Notes: a model not told the origin generated them from the sequence alone. A stretch of 64,000 nt of DNA from Novosphingobium aureum (GCF_015865035.1 NZ_JADZGI010000001.1:806001-870000); one strand, 5' to 3'; positions 34,168-42,547 are shown, counted from the first letter of the stretch. A program made the numbers and translations.

Positions 34168-34764
34168 CTACTTGGCCTCTGCCATGGTCGCGGAGGCGGG
34201 GCGTTTGACGATCTCTTCTAGCGTGCGCTGGTACCAGCCGGTGATCGCCTCACGCTGGGCATCGTCACAGCTCTCGAGCGACATGTGGCGCATCAGGAAA
34301 ATGTAGCCGGTGCTCAGCAGCGCGACTTCGGTGGCGCGCTCGGTCCCGTCTGCTCCGCCGAAGAAGGCCGCGAGCGGGGCGATGTTGGTCTGGGCATAGA
34401 CCCGCGCCGCCAGCTCGGCGATCTCGCTCTCGCCCGAGGCGAGTACGATCATCATCGTCAACTTGGTCGCAATCGCCTCGGTGCTGATCCAGCGGGTGAC
34501 CCGCTGCGCGAAATCGTCGTTGGTGACGGTCTCGATACGCTCGGACGGGATGCAATGGCGCAGTGCAGCTTCGAACAGGCCTGCCTTGGAGCCGAAGTAG
34601 CGCAGCAGCAGGGTCGTGCTGGTCCCCGCAAGTGCAGCCACGTCGCGAATCCCCGTTGCGGGGTAGCCCACGGTGGAAAAAGCCTCGACCGCGGCATCGA
34701 GGATACGCTTGCGGGTCGCTTCGGCATCGCGCTTTTGCGGTTCGGGAAGAGATCGGGACGGCAT
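34168..34764 (-). CDS. TetR-family transcriptional regulator
   Basis: This 198-residue repressor has its helix-turn-helix at about 15-60 (ATRKRILDAAVEAFSTVGYP; GIRDVAALAGTSTTLLLRYF), followed by a helical ligand domain with a C-terminal TetR_C-type pattern. Its start codon lies inside a perfect 22-bp inverted repeat, and no good ribosome binding site precedes it, so autorepression and weak translation are likely. The divergent gene at 35110 is a possible target. Confidence 0.9.
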   Translation of the reverse strand: MPSRSLPEPQKRDAEATRKRILDAAVEAFSTVGYPATGIRDVAALAGTSTTLLLRYFGSKAGLFEAALRHCIPSERIETVTNDDFAQRVTRWISTEAIATKLTMMIVLASGESEIAELAARVYAQTNIAPLAAFFGGADGTERATEVALLSTGYIFLMRHMSLESCDDAQREAITGWYQRTLEEIVKRPASATMAEAK

Positions 34765-34781
34765 TAACTATGTTTAATGCC
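34760..34781. promoter_or_regulatory. Perfect inverted repeat overlapping the TetR start codon
   Basis: GGCATTAA-N6-TTAATGCC is a 22-bp perfect dyad. Its left arm contains the TetR ATG (34762-34764). Size and symmetry are typical of TetR operators. A second dyad, AAGATC-N6-GATCTT, lies at 34801-34818. Confidence 0.6.
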
Positions 34782-35109
34782 CTGAAAACGTTGACAGTGC
34801 AAGATCAGGCCCGATCTTCGCACGGCTCGAGAGGGGACTCAGGGCGCGGGTTTGCGCCATTGTGCGACGAGCCGAACTGTTCAAACCGGCGCTTTTCGTC
34901 CATAGACCCGCGCTTCGAAGCTCCGGGGATCGCCCGGGGTGCGGCACCGGGCGCGATGTGCGGATGACCTTGTGAAACGCATCTTCATATCGGCAAGGCA
35001 CGATGTCGCAGAATGGGACCGGGCCCGATCCTGCGGCTTTTACGTGGATTGACTGGGCAGGCGCTTTGCGGCCTGAAAGGCGCGATCCCTCCGACCAGGC
35101 GAAACGATT
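34782..35109. other. Upstream region of the TetR and unknown genes
   Basis: The region has no gene. It contains the second dyad AAGATC-N6-GATCTT (34801-34818), flanked by GTGC and GCAC, and a TTGACA at 34791-34796 without a clear -10 partner. The rest is GC-rich and featureless to my reading. Confidence 0.4.
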
Positions 35110-35568
35110 ATGACGACTACCTTGTGTGCCCCGATGACCGACCTCGAGATCTGGCGTGAAGGTCTGCGCGACCTGCTTGACGATTGTGCGGGCAGCACGC
35201 CGCTCGAGGAGGCCTCGCGCATCCGCGAGGCGGCGCGCATGTTCGAGGACGCGCAGTCGACCACGCTCGAGACCACGGTCGCCAAGGTCGATTTTGCGCG
35301 GCTGGAGCAGTTGCTCGCCGCCGATGCGATGGAAAGCGCGGTGCTGAGCCTGCTCGGGCCAAAGGTTCCCTTCATGCTGTCGCGCGGCAATGGCAGCTGT
35401 CTGGCCACGGTGCTGGTCCCCGAGGAAGGGGGCGAGGTCATGGCCGAGGCCGCGACGATGGCTCTCGCACTGCTGGCAGCCTATGTCTCGGCGCTCCTGG
35501 CGGGCAGCGAGAAAGCCCATGCGGCGCTTGGCGAAGCAGGGGCGCTGGCGAGCATGCGGCTGCACTGA
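35110..35568 (+). CDS. Conserved-looking hypothetical protein, 152 residues
   Basis: I do not recognise a family. The protein is predicted soluble and mostly helical: LEIWREGLRDLLDDC, EEASRIREAARMFEDAQ and ETTVAKVDFARLEQLLAADA look like consecutive amphipathic helices, followed by a possible sheet (MLSRGNGSCLATVLVPEEGG) and a hydrophobic Ala/Leu helix (ATMALALLAAYVSALLAG). Codon use matches neighbouring genes. Start is ATG 35110 with a weak ribosome binding site; ATG 35134 is an alternative. It is divergent from the TetR gene, which may regulate it. Confidence 0.6.
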   Translation: MTTTLCAPMTDLEIWREGLRDLLDDCAGSTPLEEASRIREAARMFEDAQSTTLETTVAKVDFARLEQLLAADAMESAVLSLLGPKVPFMLSRGNGSCLATVLVPEEGGEVMAEAATMALALLAAYVSALLAGSEKAHAALGEAGALASMRLH

Positions 35569-36123
35569 ATTCGCAGCGCCTTTGTACGGGGCCACGCCGT
35601 TGCGGGCCGACTTCGTGCTTTCGCGCTGTTTGCGGCGTAACCGCGTGGAGGCCATTTTCGAACCAGTCATGGTTGTCCTGTTCCGGGCTCGAGCGCGAAC
35701 GCGGCTGGCAGGGGGCGCCGATCCGGGAGCGTGGCCAAGCCTTGTAGCAACAAGCCTTGCGTCAAGATACCGGGCGTGCGGGTCTTATGGTCAACGGGGC
35801 GACGTATCCGGCAAGTTCCGAAGGGATGCGCGGATACGCCGCCAGGCTGGTTTCGATCCCGGGTTTGCACGGGGGGTCTTGGCAGGCCCGGCCGGGTTTT
35901 CTCCCGGCGCGGACCTGCCTGTACACGACTGGCGGGACCAGGAGCCGGTCTTGACCAGAATGGCGGGCCGGCAAGACATTGGTCGCATGATCCGCGCTAA
36001 GGTTTCGTCTCCGGCGAAATAGGGGTTGGCCCTTGGGCGGCGACGAAAATCCGATAGCCTTCATGTTGCACGCCCCGCAGGTCCGGTATTCAGGCAGTGC
36101 GGGGCGGAACGCGCGGCGAGGCC
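35569..36123. other. 555-bp gene-poor stretch
   Basis: Several short frames exist but none has motif content or a good start. GCCCCGCA (36072-36079) and TGCGGGGC (36098-36105) form a stem-loop just past the response-regulator stop and may be its terminator. I see no RNA gene. Confidence 0.4.
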
Positions 36124-36729
36124 TCAGTGCAGCAGCGCGGCCTCGATCGCGATGCGGATGGCGTCCGAGGTGTGGTTGGCGCCCAGCTTGTTGAGCATGT
36201 TGGCGCGATGGATTTCCACCGTGCGCGGGCTGATCGAGAGCTTTTCGCCGATCAGCCGGTTGGACAGCCCGCTGGCGACCCCGCCCAGCACTTCGCGTTC
36301 ACGCCGGGTGAGGCGGTCGATCCGGGCGCGGGCCATGACCTCGCGCAGCTTGGCATTGCCCAGACATTCCGCGCGGGCCATGGCGCGTTCGAGCGTGCCG
36401 TTGAGTTCGATCGCGGTGATCGGCCAGGCTATGTAGTCGATCGCGCCGTCGAGTATGGCCTTGACGATGCGCTGGGCATCGGGGTTCTCGCTAAAGGCGA
36501 TGATCGGAAACCATTCGCCATGGCGCGCCATGTTGTCGATCAGTTCGTCGATCGCGCCCGCTTCGTCCTGGATGAGGATGATGCCCGAGCGCGGCCATGC
36601 CATGGAGAGTTCGGCGATGTTCTCGAAGGGCTCGACGTGCATGTCGGCCGAGGAAAGTGCGTGGCTGATCGATGCGCGCCGGCGCAAGTCGTTGTCGATC
36701 AGAATGAGGTTGGATATATCTGCGTCCAC
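36124..36729 (-). CDS. FixJ/LuxR-type response regulator with atypical receiver
   Basis: This is a 201-residue regulator. The receiver-like domain (about 5-120) keeps Asp12, Asp14, the likely phosphoacceptor Asp55 (ILIQDE) and Ser80. The invariant Lys before Pro is replaced by Trp (IAWPI, Trp102). The C-terminal LuxR helix-turn-helix is canonical (LTRREREVLGGVASGLSNRL; SPRTVEIHRANMLNKLGA). It starts with GTG after a strong GGGAGG. It lies upstream of, and in line with, none of the fli genes but adjoins fliS, suggesting a role in motility control. Signalling may be phosphorylation-independent. Confidence 0.88.
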   Translation of the reverse strand: MDADISNLILIDNDLRRRASISHALSSADMHVEPFENIAELSMAWPRSGIILIQDEAGAIDELIDNMARHGEWFPIIAFSENPDAQRIVKAILDGAIDYIAWPITAIELNGTLERAMARAECLGNAKLREVMARARIDRLTRREREVLGGVASGLSNRLIGEKLSISPRTVEIHRANMLNKLGANHTSDAIRIAIEAALLH

Positions 36730-36864
36730 CTAGTGCCTCCCTACACATGATTTGTCCCTAGGGGGATATTCTGGGGGCGCGGAAATAGCCCGCCGGGAAG
36801 CCTCCGTTATCGAGAAGTCGACTGCGCGCTACGGGTGAATTCTATTGAAATAAGTACTTGGAGT

Positions 36865-36877
36865 AACCGAAACGGTT
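36865..36877. promoter_or_regulatory. Inverted repeat between fliS and the response regulator
   Basis: AACCG-AAA-CGGTT is a 13-bp dyad about 135 bp upstream of the response-regulator GTG, in a 232-bp gap that otherwise has no gene. AT-rich bases flank it. It may be an operator for a LuxR-type protein. Confidence 0.3.
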
Positions 36878-36949
36878 CTGCATTGGGGATGGTGCACGCA
36901 TCGCTTCAAAGGCTTGGGGCGCGCGCAGATCGTGCAGACGTGGCGACTC

Positions 36950-36989
36950 GTGCCGCACCGATCATGGCCCGCGAAGTGCCGCACCGATC
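36950..36989. repeat. 14-bp direct repeat across the fliS stop
   Basis: GTGCCGCACCGATC occurs at 36950-36963 and 36976-36989, a 26-base period. The second copy encodes the last residues of FliS and the first lies just beyond its stop, so this looks like a small tandem duplication. Confidence 0.7.
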
Positions 36990-37333
36990 TCGATGAAGTC
37001 GTCGCGCAGGGTGGTGATGCGCGCCGCATCGAAGCGGGTCGCGCTGTCGAGCACGGTACGCCGCGCCGAACGGTAGAGCTGGTTGAGGGCGCCGGCCATG
37101 TCGTCCTCGCCCGAAACGCCCATCTGCAGCGCGGTCACCGCAGTGAGTGCGCGGGTCATCGAGCGGCTGCGCAGGGCACTCTCGCCGATCGCATCGGCGT
37201 GGATCGCGGTACCCAGCGCGCCGATCAGCTGCTCGAAGCACAAGTGGACCAGTTCGGCCGGGCCCGCGCCGGTGACGCGGGCATCGAAGTCGACGCGGCG
37301 ATAGGCCTCGTGAGGAGACAGGCGCGGGCGCAT
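36962..37333 (-). CDS. fliS: Flagellar export chaperone FliS
   Basis: This 123-residue cytoplasmic chaperone binds the flagellin C-terminus before export. The sequence PHEAYRRVDFDARVTGAG then AELVHLCFEQLIGALGTAIH matches the first helices of FliS; the rest is helical. It starts one base after the fliD stop, the usual fliD-fliS order. It is the last gene of the long minus-strand fli run. The size is slightly below enteric FliS (136). Confidence 0.85.
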   Translation of the reverse strand: MRPRLSPHEAYRRVDFDARVTGAGPAELVHLCFEQLIGALGTAIHADAIGESALRSRSMTRALTAVTALQMGVSGEDDMAGALNQLYRSARRTVLDSATRFDAARITTLRDDFIEIGAALRGP

Positions 37334-37334
37334 C

Positions 37335-38765
37335 TCAGTCGCCCGTCTTGTTCCATTGCGCGATCTGGTTCTTCAGCATGGCAAGCGTTGCTTGCGAGGT
37401 GCCGATCCGCACTTCGGAGGTGGTGAATTGCGAAGCGAGGCGTGCGCGCAGTTTTTCCTGATCCTCCGCCAGCTTGGTCTGGTCCTCTGACAGGCGTGCG
37501 ATCTGCCGGTTGTAGCGGGTAATGGATCCGCCCAGCGAACCCGAATTGGTGGTCGAGCTGGCATCGCGGTAAATCTTGTCGAAGGTCGCGAAGACGCCGT
37601 TGATGCCATTGGTGAACATCGCCGCTACACCTTCCGGGTCTGCGGCCAGTGTCGCCTGCAGACGCTGGGTGTCGAGCGAGAAGGTCCCGTTGCGCTCGGT
37701 CTTCAGGCCAAGGTCGGCGAGCGTGCGCGCGGCTCCGGTGGCATTGGGCATGATCACCGTGCCGGCGAGGCCCGAGAGCGAGCGGCGCAGCGCCCGCGCG
37801 CCGCCGTCGTTGGCCAGTTCGGCGCCGATGCCGGTGGCCGCGTTCAGCTCGGCCATGACCTCGTTGAGCGCATCGGTGAGGTCCTGCATCGAGCTGGCAA
37901 TGCTGCTGGTGGGATCGGAGAAGCTGACCCGGGTCGGTGCGCCGGTGTTGGTGGCGAGCAATTGCAGCTTCACCCCCGGCACGGCTTCGCTGATGGTGTT
38001 GGAACTGGAGGTATAGTCGAGACCGTCGATGGTGAAGGCCGCGTCCACGGCCGTGGCGAGCAGTTCGCCCGAGGCCGAGGCGGGGTTCCAGGCGAGGTTG
38101 GCGAGGCCCGGCTCCGCCGCGTCCTCGCTCGCTTCGAGAACGAAGCCGTTGGTCACGCCCTCGCGTCCCTTGAGCACCAGCTGCGCGCCGTCGACGGTAT
38201 TGGCGACATAGGCCTGCACCCCGGCATTGGCGCCGTTGATTGCGCTGGCGACGTCGGCCAGCGTGGCACCGCTGGCAATCGTCACGTCAACGGCGGTCTG
38301 GCCGGTGTCCTCGGTGAAGCTGGCGCCGTCGATCGTGCCGAAGCGCAAGGTGAGCGTGCCCGCGCCGACCGGATCGGATGCGCTGGCATAGGGCGTCGAG
38401 GCAATGCGCTGGCCCGAAGCGAGCCGGGTGACCTCGAGCGAATAGCTGCCCTTGGGCTGGGTCGAGCCGGTGAGCCCGGCGCTGGCTATCGCGGCATTGG
38501 CGACGCTGGGAACCGGGGCAAGGTCGCCCGAGCGCACCAGGGTGCCCAGCGAGGTGTTGAGCGCGAGCAGCATCGACTTGATGTTGGAGGCCGATGAAAC
38601 CTTCGCTTCGAGCGTGTCGCCGCGCTCGGTCAGGCGATCGGTGCGCGCCGCGAACTGCGCCTGCGCCAGCTTGTTGGCGAGGTCGAGCATGTCGATGCCG
38701 CTGCCCCCGCCGAGCGCGGTGACCAGCGAGCTGGTGGCGGTAGGGGAATTGGTGATCGTGTTCAT
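37335..38765 (-). CDS. fliD: Flagellar filament cap protein FliD
   Basis: This 476-residue secreted protein forms the cap that folds flagellin at the filament tip. The N-terminal domain (GIDMLDLANKLAQAQFAART; KVSSASNIKSMLLALNTSLG) and C-terminal FliD_C domain (ANDGGARALRRSLSGLAGTV; GINGVFATFDKIYRD; coiled-coil near ARLSEDQTKLAEDQEKLRAR) are clear. Its length is close to enteric FliD. It follows flhB by 59 bp. Confidence 0.93.
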   Translation of the reverse strand: MNTITNSPTATSSLVTALGGGSGIDMLDLANKLAQAQFAARTDRLTERGDTLEAKVSSASNIKSMLLALNTSLGTLVRSGDLAPVPSVANAAIASAGLTGSTQPKGSYSLEVTRLASGQRIASTPYASASDPVGAGTLTLRFGTIDGASFTEDTGQTAVDVTIASGATLADVASAINGANAGVQAYVANTVDGAQLVLKGREGVTNGFVLEASEDAAEPGLANLAWNPASASGELLATAVDAAFTIDGLDYTSSSNTISEAVPGVKLQLLATNTGAPTRVSFSDPTSSIASSMQDLTDALNEVMAELNAATGIGAELANDGGARALRRSLSGLAGTVIMPNATGAARTLADLGLKTERNGTFSLDTQRLQATLAADPEGVAAMFTNGINGVFATFDKIYRDASSTTNSGSLGGSITRYNRQIARLSEDQTKLAEDQEKLRARLASQFTTSEVRIGTSQATLAMLKNQIAQWNKTGD

Positions 38766-38824
38766 GCCTTCCAGAACGACAGAAGAAGCGGGCGATTAAG
38801 GCGGCGACGGCAAAGAACCGGTGC

Positions 38825-39961
38825 TCAGACCGAGGTCGGATCGAGCCTGCCATCGGCGTCGAAGCGCAAGGTCACCGGCACGCTCACCTTGGGCTTCTCG
38901 CGCCTCTCGCCGCGTTTCAGGGCGAGCACGAAGGCGAGGATCGCGGCGACCGCAACGAAGTGGTCATCCTTGATCATGTGCTTCTCGCGCACCGAATAGA
39001 AGATCGAGCGGGCCAGAGCCGGGTATTCGAGCACGGGCACGGCATAGTCTGCGGCCAGTTCGCGCATTGCCAGCGCCTTGTCGCCGCGCCCGCGGGCAAG
39101 GACGACGGGGGCGGGGGCCTTCTCGGGATCGTAACCTAGCGCCACCGCGAAGTGGATCGGGTTGACGATGATGAACTGGGCTTCCTGCATCGCAGGCACC
39201 AGTCCGCCCATCGCGATCTTGCGCTGGCGCTCCTTGATCGCGGCCTTCTTTTCGGGCGCGCCTTCGGTTTCCTTGTGTTCGTCGCGCATTTCCTGCGTGG
39301 TCATCTTGAGGCGCAGGAGGCGCCGCACCAGCTGGATCGGAAAGTCGATCAGCGCGATCACCGCCAGCCCGCCCGCCAGCCATACCAGCAGCAGGGCCAG
39401 CGAATTCCAGGCATCGGACAGCTGCCCGGCGAGATCGCCGCGCCCCAGCTGCGCCAGCCGCAGCGCGTGGTCCTTCGCCCAGAGCCAGGCGATCGTGCCG
39501 AGCAGCGTGACCTTGGCAACGCCCTTGGCCATCTCGATCCAGCCATTGGGGCCGAACATGCGCTTGAGCCCCTTGAGCGGGTCGATGCGCGAGCCCTTGG
39601 GGGCAAGGTTGCTGCCCAGCCAGCGGCCCTCGCCGAAACCGAGCTGCGAGAGCAGCGAGACGAGGATGACCGCGAGGCCGAGCAGGAATACCGGGGGGAG
39701 CGCGGCGAGCATCGCCTGCACCAGCAGGCGCGAGACGCCGAAGTCGTCGATGTCGGCGCGGCCGAAGCGCAAGGCCGTGCGCAGCAGCATCGAGAGGCTC
39801 TCGAGCAGCCAGGGCCCGGCGAGCAGGAACCAGGCTGCTCCCACGGCCACCGCGCCCGCCGTCGCCAGCTCGCGCGAGCGGATGACGTCGCCCTTGCGCG
39901 CGGCGTCGCGCTTGCGCTTGGGGGTCGGGGCATGGCTCTTCTCGCCTTCGCTCTCGCTCAT
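38825..39961 (-). CDS. flhB: Flagellar type III export switch protein FlhB (NPIH variant)
   Basis: This 378-residue export-gate component controls substrate switching from rod/hook to filament proteins. It has four membrane helices (about 33-50, 83-108, 145-165, 185-205) and a cytoplasmic domain. The autocleavage site is NPIH (267-270), not the usual NPTH; the scissile Asn-Pro is retained. MSESEGEKSHAPTPKRKRDA is the normal FlhB start. The ATG at 39961 overlaps the fliR stop by 4 bases. Confidence 0.95.
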   Translation of the reverse strand: MSESEGEKSHAPTPKRKRDAARKGDVIRSRELATAGAVAVGAAWFLLAGPWLLESLSMLLRTALRFGRADIDDFGVSRLLVQAMLAALPPVFLLGLAVILVSLLSQLGFGEGRWLGSNLAPKGSRIDPLKGLKRMFGPNGWIEMAKGVAKVTLLGTIAWLWAKDHALRLAQLGRGDLAGQLSDAWNSLALLLVWLAGGLAVIALIDFPIQLVRRLLRLKMTTQEMRDEHKETEGAPEKKAAIKERQRKIAMGGLVPAMQEAQFIIVNPIHFAVALGYDPEKAPAPVVLARGRGDKALAMRELAADYAVPVLEYPALARSIFYSVREKHMIKDDHFVAVAAILAFVLALKRGERREKPKVSVPVTLRFDADGRLDPTSV

Positions 39962-40740
39962 GGCGCAATGACCCGCGCGACATGGACGATGGCATCGCGC
40001 GAGAGGCGCACGACAAGGTCGGTCAGGACCTGCGTCGAGATGAGCAGGGCCCCCAGCCCGCCCAGCACACCAGCGGGCAGGCCCAGCGAGAACAGGTTGA
40101 GCGAGGGCGCGGAGCGGCTCAGCACGCCGGTGACGAGCTGGACCACGAGCAGCACGAGGCAGGCGGGGAGCGCAATGGCGAGCGCGGTGGCGAAGGTCTG
40201 CGAGGCGAAACCGGCGACCATGGCGAAGCGCTCTGCGCCCAGCCAGGTCTGCCCCGGCGGGAAGGCCCGGTAGCTCTCGACCACCAGCGCGAGCCATTGC
40301 AGGTGCGCCCCCAGCGCAAGGAAGATCATCGTCAGGACGACCCCGAAATACTGGCCCAGAGCGGGGGACTGCGTGCCCGAATTGGGATCGACCGCGACCG
40401 CCATGTTCATCCCCATCGACCCGCCGATAACCTCGGCGGCGAGGATCGGTGCGGCGAAAGCGAGCTGGAGCACGAAGCCAAGCACCAGCCCGACCATGAC
40501 CTCGCCCAGAACCGCGAGCAGCCCGGCGAGGGTGAACAGCGCGGGCGGTACCGCGAACGGCAGCCAGGCGCAGACCATGACCGCCAGCGCGCCCGATGCG
40601 ATCACGCGCACCTGCGGGGGGACCGAGGGAATGCCGAAGAGCGGGGCGGCGACCAGTGCGGCGCCGATCCGGGTCATCACGAAGAGCAGGCGCCAGAACT
40701 GCTCCTCGAGCGCGCCGAAGCCGAAGTCGAGCGCGATCAT
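39958..40740 (-). CDS. fliR: Flagellar export gate protein FliR
   Basis: This 260-residue membrane protein is part of the FliPQR export channel. Hydrophobic helices alternate with short loops (FVMTRIGAALVAAPLFGIPS; ILAAEVIGGSMGMNMAVAVD is the conserved central block). Length matches the family. It lies between fliQ and flhB, with a 4-base overlap with flhB. Confidence 0.95.
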   Translation of the reverse strand: MIALDFGFGALEEQFWRLLFVMTRIGAALVAAPLFGIPSVPPQVRVIASGALAVMVCAWLPFAVPPALFTLAGLLAVLGEVMVGLVLGFVLQLAFAAPILAAEVIGGSMGMNMAVAVDPNSGTQSPALGQYFGVVLTMIFLALGAHLQWLALVVESYRAFPPGQTWLGAERFAMVAGFASQTFATALAIALPACLVLLVVQLVTGVLSRSAPSLNLFSLGLPAGVLGGLGALLISTQVLTDLVVRLSRDAIVHVARVIAP

Positions 40741-40753
40741 CGGGCTGGGCCGG

Positions 40754-41044
40754 TCATGGCGCGACCTGCTCGGCTTGCCCCGTGCGCGCGATCTGCGCGA
40801 AGATCTCCTGCGCGAAATCGCCGATCAGGGTCATCATCGAACTACCCATGAGCACCAGCACGAGCGCGACTACCGCGAGCTTGGGCACTAAAGTCAGCGT
40901 CTGTTCGTTGACCGATGTCGCGGCCTGGATCACGCCGACCGCAAGCCCCACCACGAGCGCCGCGATCAGCACCGGCGCGGCGACGAGTGCGGTCACCCAC
41001 AGCATCTTGTCGGCGAGCGACAGCAGGGCAGTGATGTCCTCCAT
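40754..41044 (-). CDS. fliQ: Flagellar export gate protein FliQ
   Basis: This 96-residue protein has two membrane helices (about 12-36 and 50-72). LVVGLAVGVIQAATSVNEQTL is the conserved FliQ loop signature. The ATG at 41044 is used here; a GTG one codon earlier is possible. It lies between fliP and fliR. Confidence 0.95.
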   Translation of the reverse strand: MEDITALLSLADKMLWVTALVAAPVLIAALVVGLAVGVIQAATSVNEQTLTLVPKLAVVALVLVLMGSSMMTLIGDFAQEIFAQIARTGQAEQVAP

Positions 41045-41052
41045 CACAAGCG

Positions 41053-41820
41053 CTATCCGAAGCTCGCCGCGAGCGAGCCCATGATCAGGGCCCAGCCGTC
41101 GATCATCACGAAGAGCAGCAGCTTGAAGGGCAGCGAGACCACCATCGGGCTCATCATCATCATGCCCAGCGACATCAGCACCGAGGAGACCACGAGGTCG
41201 ATGACGAGAAAGGGCAGGAACAGCATGAAGCCGATCTGGAAGGCGGTCTTCAGTTCGCTGGTGACGTAGGCGGGCAGAAGGATCGAGAAGGGCACCTGTT
41301 CGGGCGAGGCGAAGCGGCCCGCACCGGCCATGTCGGCGAACATCGCAAGGTCGCGCTCGCGGGTCTGGCGCACCATGAACCTGTGGAACTCGAGGCCCGC
41401 CGCTGCGATCGCCTGTCCGGCGTCGATGCTATCGGCGGCATAGGGCGCGATCGCGGTCTCGTTCACCCGGTCGAGTGTCGGTGCCATGACGAAGAGCGAG
41501 AGGAACATCGCAAGGCCGATCAGCACCTGGTTGGGCGGCGACTGCTGCAGCCCGATCGCCTGGCGCAGGATCGCGAGGACGACGAGGATGCGGGTGAAGC
41601 TGGTCATCATCAGCACGAGGCTGGGCAGGATCGTGAGCAGCCCCATAATCAGGAGCAGCTGGAGCGAGAGGCTCAGGCCATCGCCGCTATCGTCCTTGAG
41701 CTCGCCGAAGGCGCGGTCGAGTGCGCCGGGGAACGCCTCCTGCGCATGGACAGCAAGCGGCAGCGCGAAGAGGCCGAGCGCCAGCGCGACAATGGCGGAT
41801 CGTGCGATGCGGCGGCTCAT
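41053..41820 (-). CDS. fliP: Flagellar export gate protein FliP
   Basis: This 255-residue protein has a cleavable signal peptide (ALALGLFALPLAVHAQ), as FliP does, then helices and the signature block VLMMTSFTRILVVLAILRQA, followed by PPNQVLIGLAMFLSLFVMAP. Near the end is IGFMLFLPFLVIDLVVSSVL. The ATG at 41820 overlaps the fliO stop. An upstream frame extension is the shadow of fliO/fliN. Confidence 0.95.
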   Translation of the reverse strand: MSRRIARSAIVALALGLFALPLAVHAQEAFPGALDRAFGELKDDSGDGLSLSLQLLLIMGLLTILPSLVLMMTSFTRILVVLAILRQAIGLQQSPPNQVLIGLAMFLSLFVMAPTLDRVNETAIAPYAADSIDAGQAIAAAGLEFHRFMVRQTRERDLAMFADMAGAGRFASPEQVPFSILLPAYVTSELKTAFQIGFMLFLPFLVIDLVVSSVLMSLGMMMMSPMVVSLPFKLLLFVMIDGWALIMGSLAASFG

Positions 41821-42092
41821 TCGGGAGGCTCCGTTTCGATGCGAAGCGGCGCCTCGGCAAGCCGGGTCAGCCCGCTGCGCGAGACCGAGACGAGGATCTC
41901 GCGGCCATGGAAGGCGATCACCGCGAGCTTCAGCCCGGACGAGAGCATCACCGTCTCGACCACGCGCACCGAGCGCGCGGCGGGCCCGGCGCCGATCCGC
42001 CCCTGCATGCGCTGCGCCAACTTGAGGCAGCCCCATGCTAGCAGTGCGATCAGCGGCACAATCACCAGAAGCTTGAGCAGGTAGAACGCCAT
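41817..42092 (-). CDS. fliO: Flagellar biosynthesis protein FliO
   Basis: This 91-residue inner-membrane protein helps assemble FliP. One N-terminal helix (LLKLLVIVPLIALLAWGCLK) is followed by a small cytoplasmic domain (RVVETVMLSSGLKLAVIAFH), as in FliO. It sits between fliN and fliP with a 4-base overlap with fliP. Confidence 0.85.
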   Translation of the reverse strand: MAFYLLKLLVIVPLIALLAWGCLKLAQRMQGRIGAGPAARSVRVVETVMLSSGLKLAVIAFHGREILVSVSRSGLTRLAEAPLRIETEPPE

Positions 42093-42097
42093 GGGAT

Positions 42098-42454
42098 TCA
42101 GCCTTCCTCGCCCGAACGCGACGGCGAACTCGTGTTCGCGCCGCCGCCGCCGTTGCCGCTGCCACTATCGCCGGGCAGCGGCAGGGTCGCGTCGGGCGCG
42201 CTCTCCTCGATCCCGAGCATCTCGACGATGCGCAGGCCGAAGCGCCCGTTGTGCGAGACGACCTCGCCGCGGGCGATCGGCTTGCCGTTGACCAACACGT
42301 CGAGCAGCTCGTCGGTCATGCGGTCGAGCACGACGAGGCTCTCGGGGGCCAGCGCGAGCACGTCCTTCAGTTTCATCTGGCTGCGGCCCAGTTCCACCGA
42401 GAGACGTACGTCGACGTCTCGCAGGAAATCGAGGCCGCGCGAATGCATCGTCAT
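42098..42454 (-). CDS. fliN: Flagellar motor switch protein FliN
   Basis: This 118-residue C-ring protein is a SpoA-domain protein: FLRDVDVRLSVELGRSQMKL, LVVLDRMTDELLDVLVNGKP and NGRFGLRIVEMLG. The C-terminal tail is Gly/Ser-rich and unusual. The ATG at 42454 begins the domain. It lies 93 bp after fliM and 5 bp before fliO. Confidence 0.93.
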   Translation of the reverse strand: MTMHSRGLDFLRDVDVRLSVELGRSQMKLKDVLALAPESLVVLDRMTDELLDVLVNGKPIARGEVVSHNGRFGLRIVEMLGIEESAPDATLPLPGDSGSGNGGGGANTSSPSRSGEEG

Positions 42455-42489
42455 CGCTGCTCCTGTCCCCATTCCATCCGGCACGCGCG

Positions 42490-42519
42490 GCCGAATTGCC
42501 AAGTGCCGAATTGCCAAGT
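42490..42519. repeat. 15-bp tandem duplication between fliM and fliN
   Basis: GCCGAATTGCCAAGT occurs twice without a gap. It lies in the 93-bp fliM-fliN spacer, upstream of the fliN start. It is probably replication slippage; a regulatory role is unproven. Confidence 0.85.
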
Positions 42520-42547
42520 GATCGCCTTTGCGGCCCGGTCTCGCATG

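Noticed and set aside
35762..36064. A 100-codon minus-strand frame in the 555-bp gene-poor stretch.
   Set aside because: Pro/Arg-rich low-complexity translation, no ribosome site, no motif.
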